From JACJWR01 sp964556255 (GTDB lineage: Bacteria; Actinomycetota; Actinomycetes; S36-B12; UBA10799), in NCBI GenBank assembly GCA_964556255.1, contig CAZKVQ010000002.1, positions 1-64,000 on the forward strand: a DNA stretch of 64,000 nucleotides, written 5' to 3'. The translations under genes and the position numbers were made by a program. This document shows, one piece after another, positions 35,597 through 44,427 of the stretch. The notes under the pieces are model-generated. The model was not told the origin of the DNA and ran no database searches. It worked only from the letters and a program-made list of their open reading frames with translations. Every line of letters begins with the position of its first letter. The stretch's first letter is position 1.

Positions 35597-35959
35597 GTGG
35601 ACAACACCTTCCTCAGCATCCCGCCGGATGCCTGGGTCGCCAGCAACGACCTGGCCTTCGCCGTGCGGGACATCAACCCGGTGTCGCCGGGGCACACCCT
35701 GGTGATCCCCCGCCACCACGTTCCCGACTGGTGGTCGACGTCGGCAGAGCAAAGGACGGCGATCTGGGACCTGGTCGACGTCGTGAAAGCCGACCTCGAT
35801 CGCGACTTCACCCCAGATGCCTACAACGTCGGATTTAATGCGGGTCAGGCGGCGGGGCAGACCATCTTCCACTTGCACGTCCACGTCGTGCCCCGCTATT
35901 CCGGTGACGTCGCCGACCCCGCCGGCAGCGTGCGTCGGATCGTCTCGTCCGACGGTTGA
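35597..35959 (+). CDS. HIT-family nucleotide hydrolase/transferase
   Basis: 120 aa. The histidine triad HLHVHVVPR is complete, and PVSPGHTLVIPRHHV and NVGFNAGQAAGQTIFHLH are typical of Hint/Fhit-like proteins. It hydrolyses nucleoside phosphoramidates or dinucleotides. The GTG start follows CACAAT with a 6-nt spacer, suggesting leaderless translation. Confidence 0.93.
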   Translation: MDNTFLSIPPDAWVASNDLAFAVRDINPVSPGHTLVIPRHHVPDWWSTSAEQRTAIWDLVDVVKADLDRDFTPDAYNVGFNAGQAAGQTIFHLHVHVVPRYSGDVADPAGSVRRIVSSDG

Positions 35960-35975
35960 CTCCCCGCCGGGCTGA

Positions 35976-37001
35976 TCAGGGCTGAAGCACGAAGGAGCCC
36001 TGAACGTCGCCGGCATCCAGCCGGGCCAGCGCGGTGTTCGCCTCGTCAAGCGGGAGTTCCTCGTGAATCGTGCGCACCCCTGCCTGGGGCACCAGGTCGA
36101 GGAACTCACGCACGTCGGCCGGCGTGACGTTGGCGACCGAGCGAAGGGAGCGCTCCCACCACAAGTCGTCGTAGTTGAACTGCGGAACCCGGTCGAGGTG
36201 GATGGCATTGATGGCAACGATGCCGCCGCGTCCGACCGATTGCAGGGCCCGCACGACGACGTCACCAACCGGCGCGAAGGTGATGGCCGCGTCCAGGACC
36301 GGTGGCGTGTCGTCGTAGGTGCCCGCCCAATCGGCGCCGGCGGCCTCCGCGCGTGCGATCTCCGCCGCGGACCGGGTGATAACCGCCACCTCACAACCCC
36401 AGTAACGCGCAACCTGCATCACCAAGGTGGCCGAGGCCCCGTACCCGTAGAGACCGAGACGCATGCCCGACGATTCCGGCCCCACCTCCGCGATCCGCAA
36501 GGACCGGTAACCGATGACACCACCGCACAACAGCGGTGCCAGAGCAGCGGCCCTCGCCCTCGGTTCCTCCCCTGGCAGATACCCACCCGGAAGATCGAAG
36601 GCGCAGTCGGACCGGGCGACGATGCGAGAGGCGTAGCCACCGTCCCTATCCCAGCCGGTGAACTGCGCCTCCTCACACAGGTTCTGTCGACCGGCCAGGC
36701 ACCATTTGCAGTGCCCGCAGGAACCCCCGAACCAGCAGACCCCCACCGTGGCGCCCAGGCGCTCCTGGGGGACGTTGTCGCCCACCGCCACCACCGTTCC
36801 CACAACTTGATGACCGGGAGTGATCGGCAACTTATGTGCAGGAAGGTCCCCCGAAGTCAGTTGCAGGTCGGTCCGGCATACAGCGCACGCCGCGACCTCG
36901 AGGGCCACCTCGTCGGCACCAGGCTCGGCATCCGGTAGTTCCTGGAGTGCCAACGGACCCGCGGACACCGGCTCGGGTTGTCCTAGCCGCATCGCTCTCA
37001 T
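35976..37001 (-). CDS. Zinc-dependent alcohol dehydrogenase (MDR family)
   Basis: 341 aa. CRTDLQ and PGHQVVGTVVAVG hold the catalytic zinc ligands, and CGHCKWCLAGRQNLC carries the four structural-zinc Cys. GLYGYGASATLVMQVARYWG is the cofactor-binding Rossmann loop. It is closest to AdhA/YogA-like primary alcohol dehydrogenases using NAD(P). It overlaps the SnoaL-like gene by 4 bp as the last gene of a three-gene operon. Confidence 0.9.
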   Translation of the reverse strand: MRAMRLGQPEPVSAGPLALQELPDAEPGADEVALEVAACAVCRTDLQLTSGDLPAHKLPITPGHQVVGTVVAVGDNVPQERLGATVGVCWFGGSCGHCKWCLAGRQNLCEEAQFTGWDRDGGYASRIVARSDCAFDLPGGYLPGEEPRARAAALAPLLCGGVIGYRSLRIAEVGPESSGMRLGLYGYGASATLVMQVARYWGCEVAVITRSAAEIARAEAAGADWAGTYDDTPPVLDAAITFAPVGDVVVRALQSVGRGGIVAINAIHLDRVPQFNYDDLWWERSLRSVANVTPADVREFLDLVPQAGVRTIHEELPLDEANTALARLDAGDVQGSFVLQP

Positions 37002-37474
37002 GGGTCAGCCCTCCCGGTCTCAGCCGGATCGGAATCTCCGCCGGCAGACAGCTGTGCGAGTAGTTCGGCCATCCGCTCGCGCACCTTCTCGATGCCCTTC
37101 AGGGGACGCAGCATCACTTTGAACTCGACGATCCTGCCCGCGTCGTCGAAGCGGATCATGTCGACCCCGTTGACGGTGACGCCATCCACCTGGGAGGTGA
37201 ACTCCAGAACGGCATCGTGGCCGGCGACGACCTCGCGGACGTAGGTGAAGGTGTCATTGCCAAGTACCTGCATGGCGCCGGCCAGATACATGGTGGTCAG
37301 TGCCTTGCCCTGCTGGGCACGGAAGACAACCGGGGAGTAGAAAACAGCGTCGTCGGCAAGCAACCCCGCGAGCAGGCTCGCGTCACGAGTGGCCACGACC
37401 CGGTGCCATTCGTCGACTCCGCTGGCGACAGCGTCACTCGTCGATCCTGCCGACCCAGCGTCCCGTGATGCCAT
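36998..37474 (-). CDS. SnoaL/NTF2-like protein
   Basis: 158 aa. WHRVVATRDASLLAGLLADDAVFYSPV is the first helix and strand of the NTF2-like cone, and VNGVDMIRFDDAGRIVEFKVMLRPLKGI its last strands. Such domains serve as small isomerases, hydrolases or binding proteins. It lies 1 bp after the SDR and overlaps the dehydrogenase, so it probably shares their substrate. Confidence 0.88.
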   Translation of the reverse strand: MASRDAGSAGSTSDAVASGVDEWHRVVATRDASLLAGLLADDAVFYSPVVFRAQQGKALTTMYLAGAMQVLGNDTFTYVREVVAGHDAVLEFTSQVDGVTVNGVDMIRFDDAGRIVEFKVMLRPLKGIEKVRERMAELLAQLSAGGDSDPAETGRADP

Positions 37475-37475
37475 G

Positions 37476-38339
37476 TCATGCCCCCTGTGTCGCGCTTAGG
37501 CGCGCGGCGAGTTCCGCCCGGGTCCGCCGTGCCAGGCGACCCGCGATCATCACACCTCGGCGCGGGGCCACCCGAGCCGCGAGCCAGAGCAGCCTCGCCG
37601 ACGTGGGAGTCACCAGGATCACGGTGCGCTTGTCAATGGCCCGCTCGATGTCGCGGGCGAGCTTCTCGACCTCGTACACGCCACCGGGCAGCGCCTCGGC
37701 CATCACCCTGCCGCGGCCCGACATGGAGGTGCGGCTCAGATCCGCCGGTCCCTCCGAATCCAGGATCGGGGTCTCGGTGAACCCTGGACACACGCAGGTG
37801 ACGGCGACGCCGGTACCTGAAGCCTCTGCCGCCAGCGACAGGCTCAAACCGACCACACCGTGTTTCGCCGCACAGTAGGGCGCCAGGAAGGGAGCTGGAA
37901 CCAGCCCCGCCAGGGAGGCGATGTTCACGATGTGACCATGGCCCGCTGCGACCATCCGCGGATAGGCGGCAGCCGTGCCGTGCATCACGCCCGTCAGGTT
38001 GATGTCGAACACTCGTTGCCAGTGCTCGAATTCCAACTCCTCCACGGGACCACCGGTACCGATCCCGGCATTGTTGACGATGATGTCCAGACCGCCCTGG
38101 GCGTCGGCGAGCCGATCCACCACGGCGCGTACCTCGTCGCCGTTGCGCACATCGAGCACCACCGCCGACACGTCGCCGCCCTGGGCTTGTGCCCGTGGTG
38201 CCAACTCAGCCTGGACGGCGGCCAGGCCCTCAGCATCGATGTCGGCCAACGTGAGCCGGTCGCCCCGGTCAGCCAACCTGCGGGCCAGCGCGCGACCGAT
38301 CCCCGACGCGCCCCCGGTGATCATGACGGACCTGCTCAT
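37476..38339 (-). CDS. Short-chain dehydrogenase/reductase
   Basis: 287 aa from ATG 38339, with GGGAGG upstream. It is a canonical classical SDR: TGGASGIG cofactor loop, VLDVRNGDEV, NNAGIG, active-site Ser in NIASLAG and PYCAAKHGV as YxxxK. The longer C-terminus after 240 (VILVTPTSARLLWLAARVAP) is hydrophobic, as in membrane-associated acyl/steroid SDRs. It heads the operon with the SnoaL-like and alcohol dehydrogenase genes, suggesting stepwise oxidation of an alcohol. Confidence 0.92.
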   Translation of the reverse strand: MSRSVMITGGASGIGRALARRLADRGDRLTLADIDAEGLAAVQAELAPRAQAQGGDVSAVVLDVRNGDEVRAVVDRLADAQGGLDIIVNNAGIGTGGPVEELEFEHWQRVFDINLTGVMHGTAAAYPRMVAAGHGHIVNIASLAGLVPAPFLAPYCAAKHGVVGLSLSLAAEASGTGVAVTCVCPGFTETPILDSEGPADLSRTSMSGRGRVMAEALPGGVYEVEKLARDIERAIDKRTVILVTPTSARLLWLAARVAPRRGVMIAGRLARRTRAELAARLSATQGA

Positions 38340-38466
38340 CAAACCTCCCATCGGGCTGCTCGCGAGCCACCCTCGTCGGCGATATTCCCCTGAGCCGAGG
38401 TTATGCCCGGGAGGGCGTGCGACGCAGGGCGTGACCGCGCGGCAAACCGATCGGCAACTGGGTGGG

Positions 38467-39060
38467 TCACACCGGGGGTTCCGGGTCGTACTGAATCCCC
38501 CGGCGCACCTGCTTGGCACGTTCGGGTCCGGAGAGCCTCGCGACCAAGTGCAGGGCAAGGTCGATCCCGGCTGAGACGCCCGCCGAGATGATCACGTCAC
38601 CATCGTCCACGAACCGGTCATCCGGCCGGATCTGGATCGTCGGGTCGGCGGCCGCCAGACTGTCCAGGGAGCCCCAATGGGTGGTCGCCGGACGCCCGGG
38701 CAGCAGGCTGGCGGCAGCGTAGACAAGCGAGCCGGTGCAGACACTGATCATGATGTCCGTGCTGGCACGCAATTCCCGAATGCGGGCGAGGTGCTCCTCG
38801 TCGGCCATCAGCGCGCGGGTACCCCAGCCACCTGGATGGACGAAGGCCACCAGTGGAGGCGCCTCCGCGAGGGCGGCATGGGCGCCGACTACCAGGCCCT
38901 TGGCGCACGTCACCGGCCCACCATCCCGAGACAGACACATCACCGAGAAGCCGTCCTCCGGGTAGGTGCGCGTCCAATAGGCCAGCACCTCCCACGGACC
39001 GACCGCGTCCAGTTCTTCCACATCGTCGAACAGCAGGATCCCGATCGTTGAGGCTGTCAT
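38467..39060 (-). CDS. DJ-1/PfpI family protein
   Basis: 197 aa. ILLFDDVEELDAVGPWEVL is the N-terminal strand with the conserved acidic residue of AraC-associated DJ-1 domains. AFVHPGGWGTRAL and ISVCTGSLVYAAASLL (nucleophile-elbow Cys) complete the core, and ATTHWGS supplies the His. Relatives include isonitrile hydratase. There is no attached AraC domain. Activity cannot be decided from sequence. Confidence 0.9.
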   Translation of the reverse strand: MTASTIGILLFDDVEELDAVGPWEVLAYWTRTYPEDGFSVMCLSRDGGPVTCAKGLVVGAHAALAEAPPLVAFVHPGGWGTRALMADEEHLARIRELRASTDIMISVCTGSLVYAAASLLPGRPATTHWGSLDSLAAADPTIQIRPDDRFVDDGDVIISAGVSAGIDLALHLVARLSGPERAKQVRRGIQYDPEPPV

Positions 39061-39105
39061 GGGGCCATGCTGCCAGGCACGGACTTCGAATGAGTGCGAC
39101 GCGGG

Positions 39106-39765
39106 TCAATGCACATCGACACCGGCGAGTTCGAGTTCACGAATGCAGGCCGCGGAACCCAGGCAGAAGAGGGTGCCGAGCACGAGGCACCAGATCTCGC
39201 CGATGTGTTGATCGACCAACGCCCCGGAGATGGTCCCGATCCCGTAGCCGATGGGCGGACAGGCGGCCAGCGATGCCTTGCCCCACGCGCCGACTGAACC
39301 CATCCGGGCCACATCGACCATCGACCCGGTGATGGCCACTGTTCGGAATCCCTGACCGATCAGCCTCGTGAAGATCACTCCTTGAACGCCTTGAGACACA
39401 GCCAGCACCGCAATCAGCCAGTACCCCCGCACCCCCAATGCCACCAGGCCGATCGTGACCAGCAGGATCAGCAGTTCCACCAACAGCAAGATGTGCCGAC
39501 TCCTGATGCCGCCCACCCTGGAACGGCGCAGAGCGATCGAACTGACCGTGCCCAGGATGAACCCTCCCAGGGCCACCAGCGACGCACCTACCGCGCCCGC
39601 GAAACCAACTCCTGCAACGTCCAGGGCAACCACTACGAGGTTGCCCGTTTGGTTCGCGACGAACACCTGATCCTGGATGAAAGCGAACGCATCCAGCGAT
39701 CCGCTGGTGGCTGAGAGCCCCAGCAGCACGATGGCGACCAGCAGCCGCACGCGGGCGTCAGACAA
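39106..39765 (-). CDS. DUF1275 (YoaK-like) membrane protein
   Basis: 219 aa with six hydrophobic helices. SATSGSLDAFAFIQDQVFVANQTGNLV is the family signature (SGxxDAxxF...vFxANxTGN). The start codon is TTG 39765 or a downstream GTG. The transported substrate is unknown. Confidence 0.88.
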   Translation of the reverse strand: MSDARVRLLVAIVLLGLSATSGSLDAFAFIQDQVFVANQTGNLVVVALDVAGVGFAGAVGASLVALGGFILGTVSSIALRRSRVGGIRSRHILLLVELLILLVTIGLVALGVRGYWLIAVLAVSQGVQGVIFTRLIGQGFRTVAITGSMVDVARMGSVGAWGKASLAACPPIGYGIGTISGALVDQHIGEIWCLVLGTLFCLGSAACIRELELAGVDVH

Positions 39766-39783
39766 GGCGCTGCCTGCGCCCCG

Positions 39784-40458
39784 TCACTGGGGAACGCTGG
39801 TGTTCGGGTCGACCGCGGTCTCTTCGGGGGGCGGCGACAACTCCGAACTGGTGGGCGAGTCGGTGGGCGACTCGCTGTCCGATGGCGAGGCACTCTCCGA
39901 TGACGCCGACTCGCTGGCGGATGGTGACGCGGATTGGCTGTCGCTAGCGGTCGCACTGGGTGACGGCGCACACTCCTTGCCCACGTAGGTGGTGACCTGA
40001 AGTGATGCCGCCTGGAAGTTGGCTAGCTCATTGGCGTTCAGCGAACCCCCGCCCGCTTGCTCAATTGTCGAGGCGAACTGCTCGAAGGCGACCCTGATCT
40101 CTGCGGAGGCATCGCTCGGCAGCGCTGTAAGCATGGCCTTGGTCGGTTCCGTCCATGCCTTGAACGCCCCGGTCGCCGCGGCATTGTCGTTCGCGGCCAG
40201 CGCCGCCTGCAATTCCTGCTGCGCGGGCGACTCGGACCATTCCTTGGCTGCCTGGCAGAAGACCTCAGCCTGGTTGACGGTCGGCGACGGTGACGCGGTT
40301 GTCTGCGACGCGGTCGGAGAACTCGCGGATGGACTGGTCGTCGGACTCACCGAGGACCCGGCATTGTCCACGCCGCTGCCGCAGCCCGTGAGAATCAGAA
40401 GAGCCGCGGCCGGGGAAACTGCCGCCGCGCGCCACATCACTCCTCGGGACGGGATCAC
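39784..40458 (-). CDS. Lipoprotein with Ser/Pro/Thr-rich linkers
   Basis: 224 aa from GTG 40458, with a GGAGG SD 7 nt away. The signal ends in lipobox LILTGC. A small helical domain (VNQAEVFCQAAKEWSES...YVGKEC) with two Cys, likely disulfide bonded, lies between low-complexity Ser/Ala/Thr stretches. The C-terminal tail repeats SAS, SES and SDSESPTDS units. It is probably cell-wall exposed. It is divergent from marP. Confidence 0.8.
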   Translation of the reverse strand: MIPSRGVMWRAAAVSPAAALLILTGCGSGVDNAGSSVSPTTSPSASSPTASQTTASPSPTVNQAEVFCQAAKEWSESPAQQELQAALAANDNAAATGAFKAWTEPTKAMLTALPSDASAEIRVAFEQFASTIEQAGGGSLNANELANFQAASLQVTTYVGKECAPSPSATASDSQSASPSASESASSESASPSDSESPTDSPTSSELSPPPEETAVDPNTSVPQ

Positions 40459-40641
40459 AATCCAACCTCCGACGGGGCACCGACGGGGTTACGGCGCCGC
40501 TTCACGGAGAGTAGCCGAGTCGCGGACTTCACGGGGGTACTTCCGCAACGAAATGACCCCCTGACGGAACCGTGCCACGATGTCCAGTGGTCGGTTGGCA
40601 GCCGCCTGGCCGCGGTCATCGAGACCACGAAGGAGGCTCAC

Positions 40642-41838
40642 ATGAGTTGGCTGGTGGACCTCATCGTCGTCGCTTTGGTGGTGGCCTTCGGCTTCGCGGG
40701 CTGGGCCCTGGGGCTCATCCGAGCGTGCCTCGCTTTCGCCGGCCTGGTGATCGGGGCGATCCTCACCTCCGTCGGGGTGATCCCGCTGTTGCAGGGCACC
40801 GACATGATGTCGGGCTTGAAGGTGTTCTTCGCCGTTGCCGCTCTGGTGTTGCTGTGCGCGATCGGTCTAGCCGTCGGTGACTACTGCGGTCGACGATTGA
40901 CGCGTCACGAGCGGATCGCCGAGCGACGTACCGCCGATCGGGTCGCCGGGGCCGCGGTCGGGGTGGTCGTGGCCAGTTTGTTCGCCTGGGCGGTCGGAAC
41001 AACGGTGGTGGCATATCCGAACAGGGACCTGCACGACTCCGTCGCGGGATCGGTCACCTTGTCGTCCATCAACGTGGTCGTCCCCAGCGGGGCCGAAGGT
41101 GCCTTGACGTCGGCGCAATCATTGCTGACCCGCAAGGGAGTGCCGCAGGTCTTCGGCGGCATCGGTCTCTCGGAAGCGGTCGACACGCCACTACCGGCAA
41201 CGACCGATGTCCGAACTCCGGCCGTTGAAAAGTCACTGCGCTCCGTCGTGCGGGTCTACGGCGTGGCGACCAAGTGCGGTGTCGGCCATACCGGCTCGGG
41301 CTGGGTATGGCGACCCGGCCGGGTCATGACCAACGCCCACGTTGTGGCCGGCATCGACGATCCGAAGGTGGAGGTCCCCGGGCTGCCCACGCCCCTATCC
41401 GCGAAGGTCGTCCTCTTCGATCCACGAGCCGACGTCGCAGTGCTGACCGTTCCCGGCCTGACGGCGGCGGTCCTGCAGACCTCCCCCGGCGCCCGCCCCG
41501 GGGATCCCGGAATGATCGCCGGCTACCCGGACGGTGGCCCGCTTCAGGCGGTGCCGGCCAGGGTCCAAGCTGTCTATAGCGACGAGCTGGGGCTGGGTAC
41601 GGACATCTATGGTGAGCCCGGCATCAGCCGTCGGGTCCTCCTCCTCGGAGGAGTTGCCATCCCGGGGAATTCGGGAGGTCCCTTCCTCGACCCCGACGGT
41701 CGGGTTGCCGGCCTCATGTTCGCCGAGGCAGTACGCGGCGAGTCGACGTCCTTCGCCCTCACGGTGGAGGACTTCACCGCCGCCGCGGCGCAGGGGGAGG
41801 CCGCCGTCGATCCGGTGGACACCGGGCCCTGCCAGTAG
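40642..41838 (+). CDS. marP: MarP-like periplasmic serine protease
   Basis: 398 aa, with AAGGAGG before the ATG. Four N-terminal helices (CvpA-like, residues 1-125) anchor a trypsin/HtrA-type protease. The triad is His233 (NAHVVAG), Asp264 (RADVAVL) and Ser344 (GNSGGP). Cys212 and Cys397 match the pair that forms the activating disulfide in mycobacterial MarP, and length and positions are nearly the same. MarP helps survive acid and processes cell-wall hydrolases. Context does not add evidence on the substrate. Confidence 0.9.
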   Translation: MSWLVDLIVVALVVAFGFAGWALGLIRACLAFAGLVIGAILTSVGVIPLLQGTDMMSGLKVFFAVAALVLLCAIGLAVGDYCGRRLTRHERIAERRTADRVAGAAVGVVVASLFAWAVGTTVVAYPNRDLHDSVAGSVTLSSINVVVPSGAEGALTSAQSLLTRKGVPQVFGGIGLSEAVDTPLPATTDVRTPAVEKSLRSVVRVYGVATKCGVGHTGSGWVWRPGRVMTNAHVVAGIDDPKVEVPGLPTPLSAKVVLFDPRADVAVLTVPGLTAAVLQTSPGARPGDPGMIAGYPDGGPLQAVPARVQAVYSDELGLGTDIYGEPGISRRVLLLGGVAIPGNSGGPFLDPDGRVAGLMFAEAVRGESTSFALTVEDFTAAAAQGEAAVDPVDTGPCQ

Positions 41839-41870
41839 TCCTGGCAGCAGTACCGGCGGGCCCGACGGTG

Positions 41871-42752
41871 TTACTCCCCCGCGTGCAGCCCAACGGTGTC
41901 GGCGTTTTGCGTATCGGCGTCCGGATCTGATTCCGGCCCGGCATCTGATCCCCGCAGAGCAGCGTTGACCGCGGCCGCGACGAACGCCACGACCGAGACC
42001 AGCAGGGCGTAGACCATGATGGCAATCGGCGCCGCCAGGACTCCGTATACCGAAGTGTTGGTGAGTAACCGGGCGACGTAGTACCCCAGCGCCCAGGACC
42101 CCAACCACCATCCGAGAACCATCAGGACCGCACCCGGCAACGAGGTCACCAGTCGGGGCCGGTCCGGTAGCGAGAAGTGCAGCACCCCCGTCAGGACGAT
42201 CAGTCCCAGCAGGAGGGCAAGCGCCCCCCACAGTAAGGACACCACCCACGAGGGCAGCCCCAGCCATCCGCCGACCAGGGTGGGTCCGGCGACGAGAAGC
42301 GGCGCCGAGATGGCGACGAGCACCGTTACCGCGATCAGGATCGCAATGGACAGTAGGCGCACCGCAAGGTATCCGCGGCGACGGAACTGGCCGTTGACGA
42401 TCATGTTGGCCTCGACGAAAGTCTGGATACTGCGAGAACCCGACCAGAGGGCGACGGCGAAACTCAGGATCGAGATGTCCACCCGGTTCCCACTGAACAG
42501 TTGATCGGCGATCGGCTGCACGTACTGCTCGACAACAGTGGGCGACAGCAGCGTGCCGGCCGCTTTCATTGCACGGTTCTCAACCGAGCCCACAGTGTCG
42601 ACGGGAACCAACTGGTCTATCAGCGAGAGGATGCTCACGGCCCCGAGCAGCAGCCAGGGCAGGGAGAACACCAGCCAGAACGCCCCTTCCGCGCCGAGCC
42701 CGAGCACCCTCCGATAGGCGAGAATGTGCCACAGCCGGATCAGGAACTCCAT
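41871..42752 (-). CDS. YihY/virulence factor BrkB family membrane protein
   Basis: 293 aa from ATG 42752, chosen by homology; no clear SD. About six helices follow the YihY pattern: AEGAFWLVFSLPWLLLGAVS in helix 1, ILSFAVALWSGSRSIQTFVEANMIVNGQ before helix 3, and PGAVLMVLGWWLGSWALGYYVARL then SVYGVLAAPIAIMVYALLV near the end. The C-terminal tail is acidic. The family is annotated in older databases as RNase BN, which is wrong; a transporter-like role is suspected. Confidence 0.87.
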   Translation of the reverse strand: MEFLIRLWHILAYRRVLGLGAEGAFWLVFSLPWLLLGAVSILSLIDQLVPVDTVGSVENRAMKAAGTLLSPTVVEQYVQPIADQLFSGNRVDISILSFAVALWSGSRSIQTFVEANMIVNGQFRRRGYLAVRLLSIAILIAVTVLVAISAPLLVAGPTLVGGWLGLPSWVVSLLWGALALLLGLIVLTGVLHFSLPDRPRLVTSLPGAVLMVLGWWLGSWALGYYVARLLTNTSVYGVLAAPIAIMVYALLVSVVAFVAAAVNAALRGSDAGPESDPDADTQNADTVGLHAGE

Positions 42753-42823
42753 CGGCGCTGACGCCCGGGCGGTGGTCCACCATTCCGGGGCGGGGCGACT
42801 CCGCAAGCTCCGCAGCACCCGCC

Positions 42824-42829
42824 TACCGT
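42824..42829 (+). promoter_or_regulatory. -10 element TACCGT, leaderless start of aidB
   Basis: TACCGT ends 7 nt before the ATG at 42837; no SD. Confidence 0.45.
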
Positions 42830-42836
42830 AACCACT

Positions 42837-44427
42837 ATGAGCATCGACGAGAGCCTCAGCGCGATCCGCGCGCCGGGGACGGCCACCCACGAAGTGCTGA
42901 ACCAATCCCGCCCGATCCCGGCACGGGACGTCATAGCGACCGACCCGGTGCTGCACGAAGCCCTGGCCACCTTCGGTGGCGAAGCCTCGGCGTTGGCAGG
43001 GATCGGTGCCCAAGCGGGCTCACCGGAGGCGCGTCTGTGGGCGGCGCAAGCGGACACGAACACCCCGACACTGCACACCCATGATCGTTTCGGCCACCGG
43101 ATCGACGAGGTGGAATTCCACCCGGCGTGGCATTCCCTGATGACCGTCGCGGTGAACTCTGGGCTGCACGCAGCACCGTGGGTCTCGGAACGACCGGCGG
43201 CGCACGTCGAACGTGCGGCCGGCTTCTCCGCCTGGTACCAGGTTGAGGCTGGGCACGGTTGTCCGATCTCGATGACGTACGCCGCCGTGCCGGCGCTGCA
43301 GGTGGACCCCGCCATGGCTGACCGCTGGGTGCCCGGGCTGGCCAGCCGGGAGTACGACTTCGGCCTGCGCAGACCTTCGGAGAAGCGCGGACTCATCGCC
43401 GGCATGGCGATGACGGAGAAGCAAGGGGGCTCCGATGTGCGGGCCAACACCACGACAGCGACGCCGACTGGCGACGGCGGTTTCCTGCTGACCGGGCACA
43501 AGTGGTTCTGCTCGGCGCCGATGTCCGATGTCTTCCTGGTGTTGGCCCGTGACGAAGCAGGCCTGAGTTGCTTCGTCGTGCCGCGGGTGCTGGACGATGG
43601 CAGTCGAAACGTGTTCCGCATCCAGCGTCTGAAGGACAAGCTGGGGAATCGAGCCAATGCGTCCTCGGAGATCGAGTTCGACGGCACCTATGCCGAGCGA
43701 CTGGGCGAAACCGGTCGAGGTGTTCGCACCATCGTCGAAATGGTGTCCGCAACCCGACTGGACTGCGNNNNNNNNNNCCTTCGGCCGCAGCCTGATCGAC
43801 CAACCGCTAATGCGCGCCGTCTTGACCGACTTGGCCCTCGAGGTGGAAGCCGCCCAGTGGTTGGGTCTGCGATTGGCCGCCGCGGTCGACCGCGGAGAGC
43901 ACGACTTGCGGAGAATCGCCCTGCCGATTTCGAAGTACTACGTCTGCAAGCGGGCGCCGGGGCAGATCTTCGAGGCCATGGAGTGCCTCGGCGGAGCTGG
44001 CTACGTTGAGGAGTCCGGCCTCCCACGGCTCTATCGGGAGGCGCCGGTCAACTCGATCTGGGAGGGCTCGGGCAATATCAACGCCCTCGATCTGCTGCGG
44101 GCGCTGGCGACTTCACCCGACTCGCTCGACGCCTGGCTGGGCGAGGTTGCCCCGGTGCGGGGCATCGATCCGGCCGCCGACCAGGCCTTGGTCGGCGTGC
44201 TGGATGCACTTGCGGGCAGCCCGGAGGATCTGGAACCCCGGGCACGCTGGTTGGCGGAGCAGATGGCGCAGTTGCTGGAATTGTCGCAGTTGGTGCAGCA
44301 CGCCCCCGAGCCCATCACCGAAGGGTTCCTCGCCCGTCGATTCGGCCGCACACCCGCCACCGTCGGGGCGGTCCAGCTCGGCGGTGATGCAGACGTGCTC
44401 GAGCGCTCCCTGCTCACAACGATCTGA
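42837..44427 (+). CDS. aidB: AidB-like acyl-CoA dehydrogenase, interrupted by assembly gap
   Basis: The N-terminal AidB-specific domain (residues 1-170) precedes MTEKQGGSDVRANTT, the AidB flavin-domain motif, and later FEAMECLGGAGYVEESGLPRLYREAPVNSIWEGSGNI. AidB is an FAD protein of the alkylation (Ada) response that binds DNA. The 10 N at 43768-43777 stand between TRLDC and FGRSLIDQP, where relatives have about 25 more residues, so real sequence is missing and the frame break is artificial. The 3' end overlaps zapE by 14 bp, convergently. Confidence 0.88.
43768..43777. other. Assembly gap (10 N) inside aidB
   Basis: By comparison with AidB family spacing, about 70-75 nt are missing here, far more than the ten N drawn. 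Confidence 0.9.
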
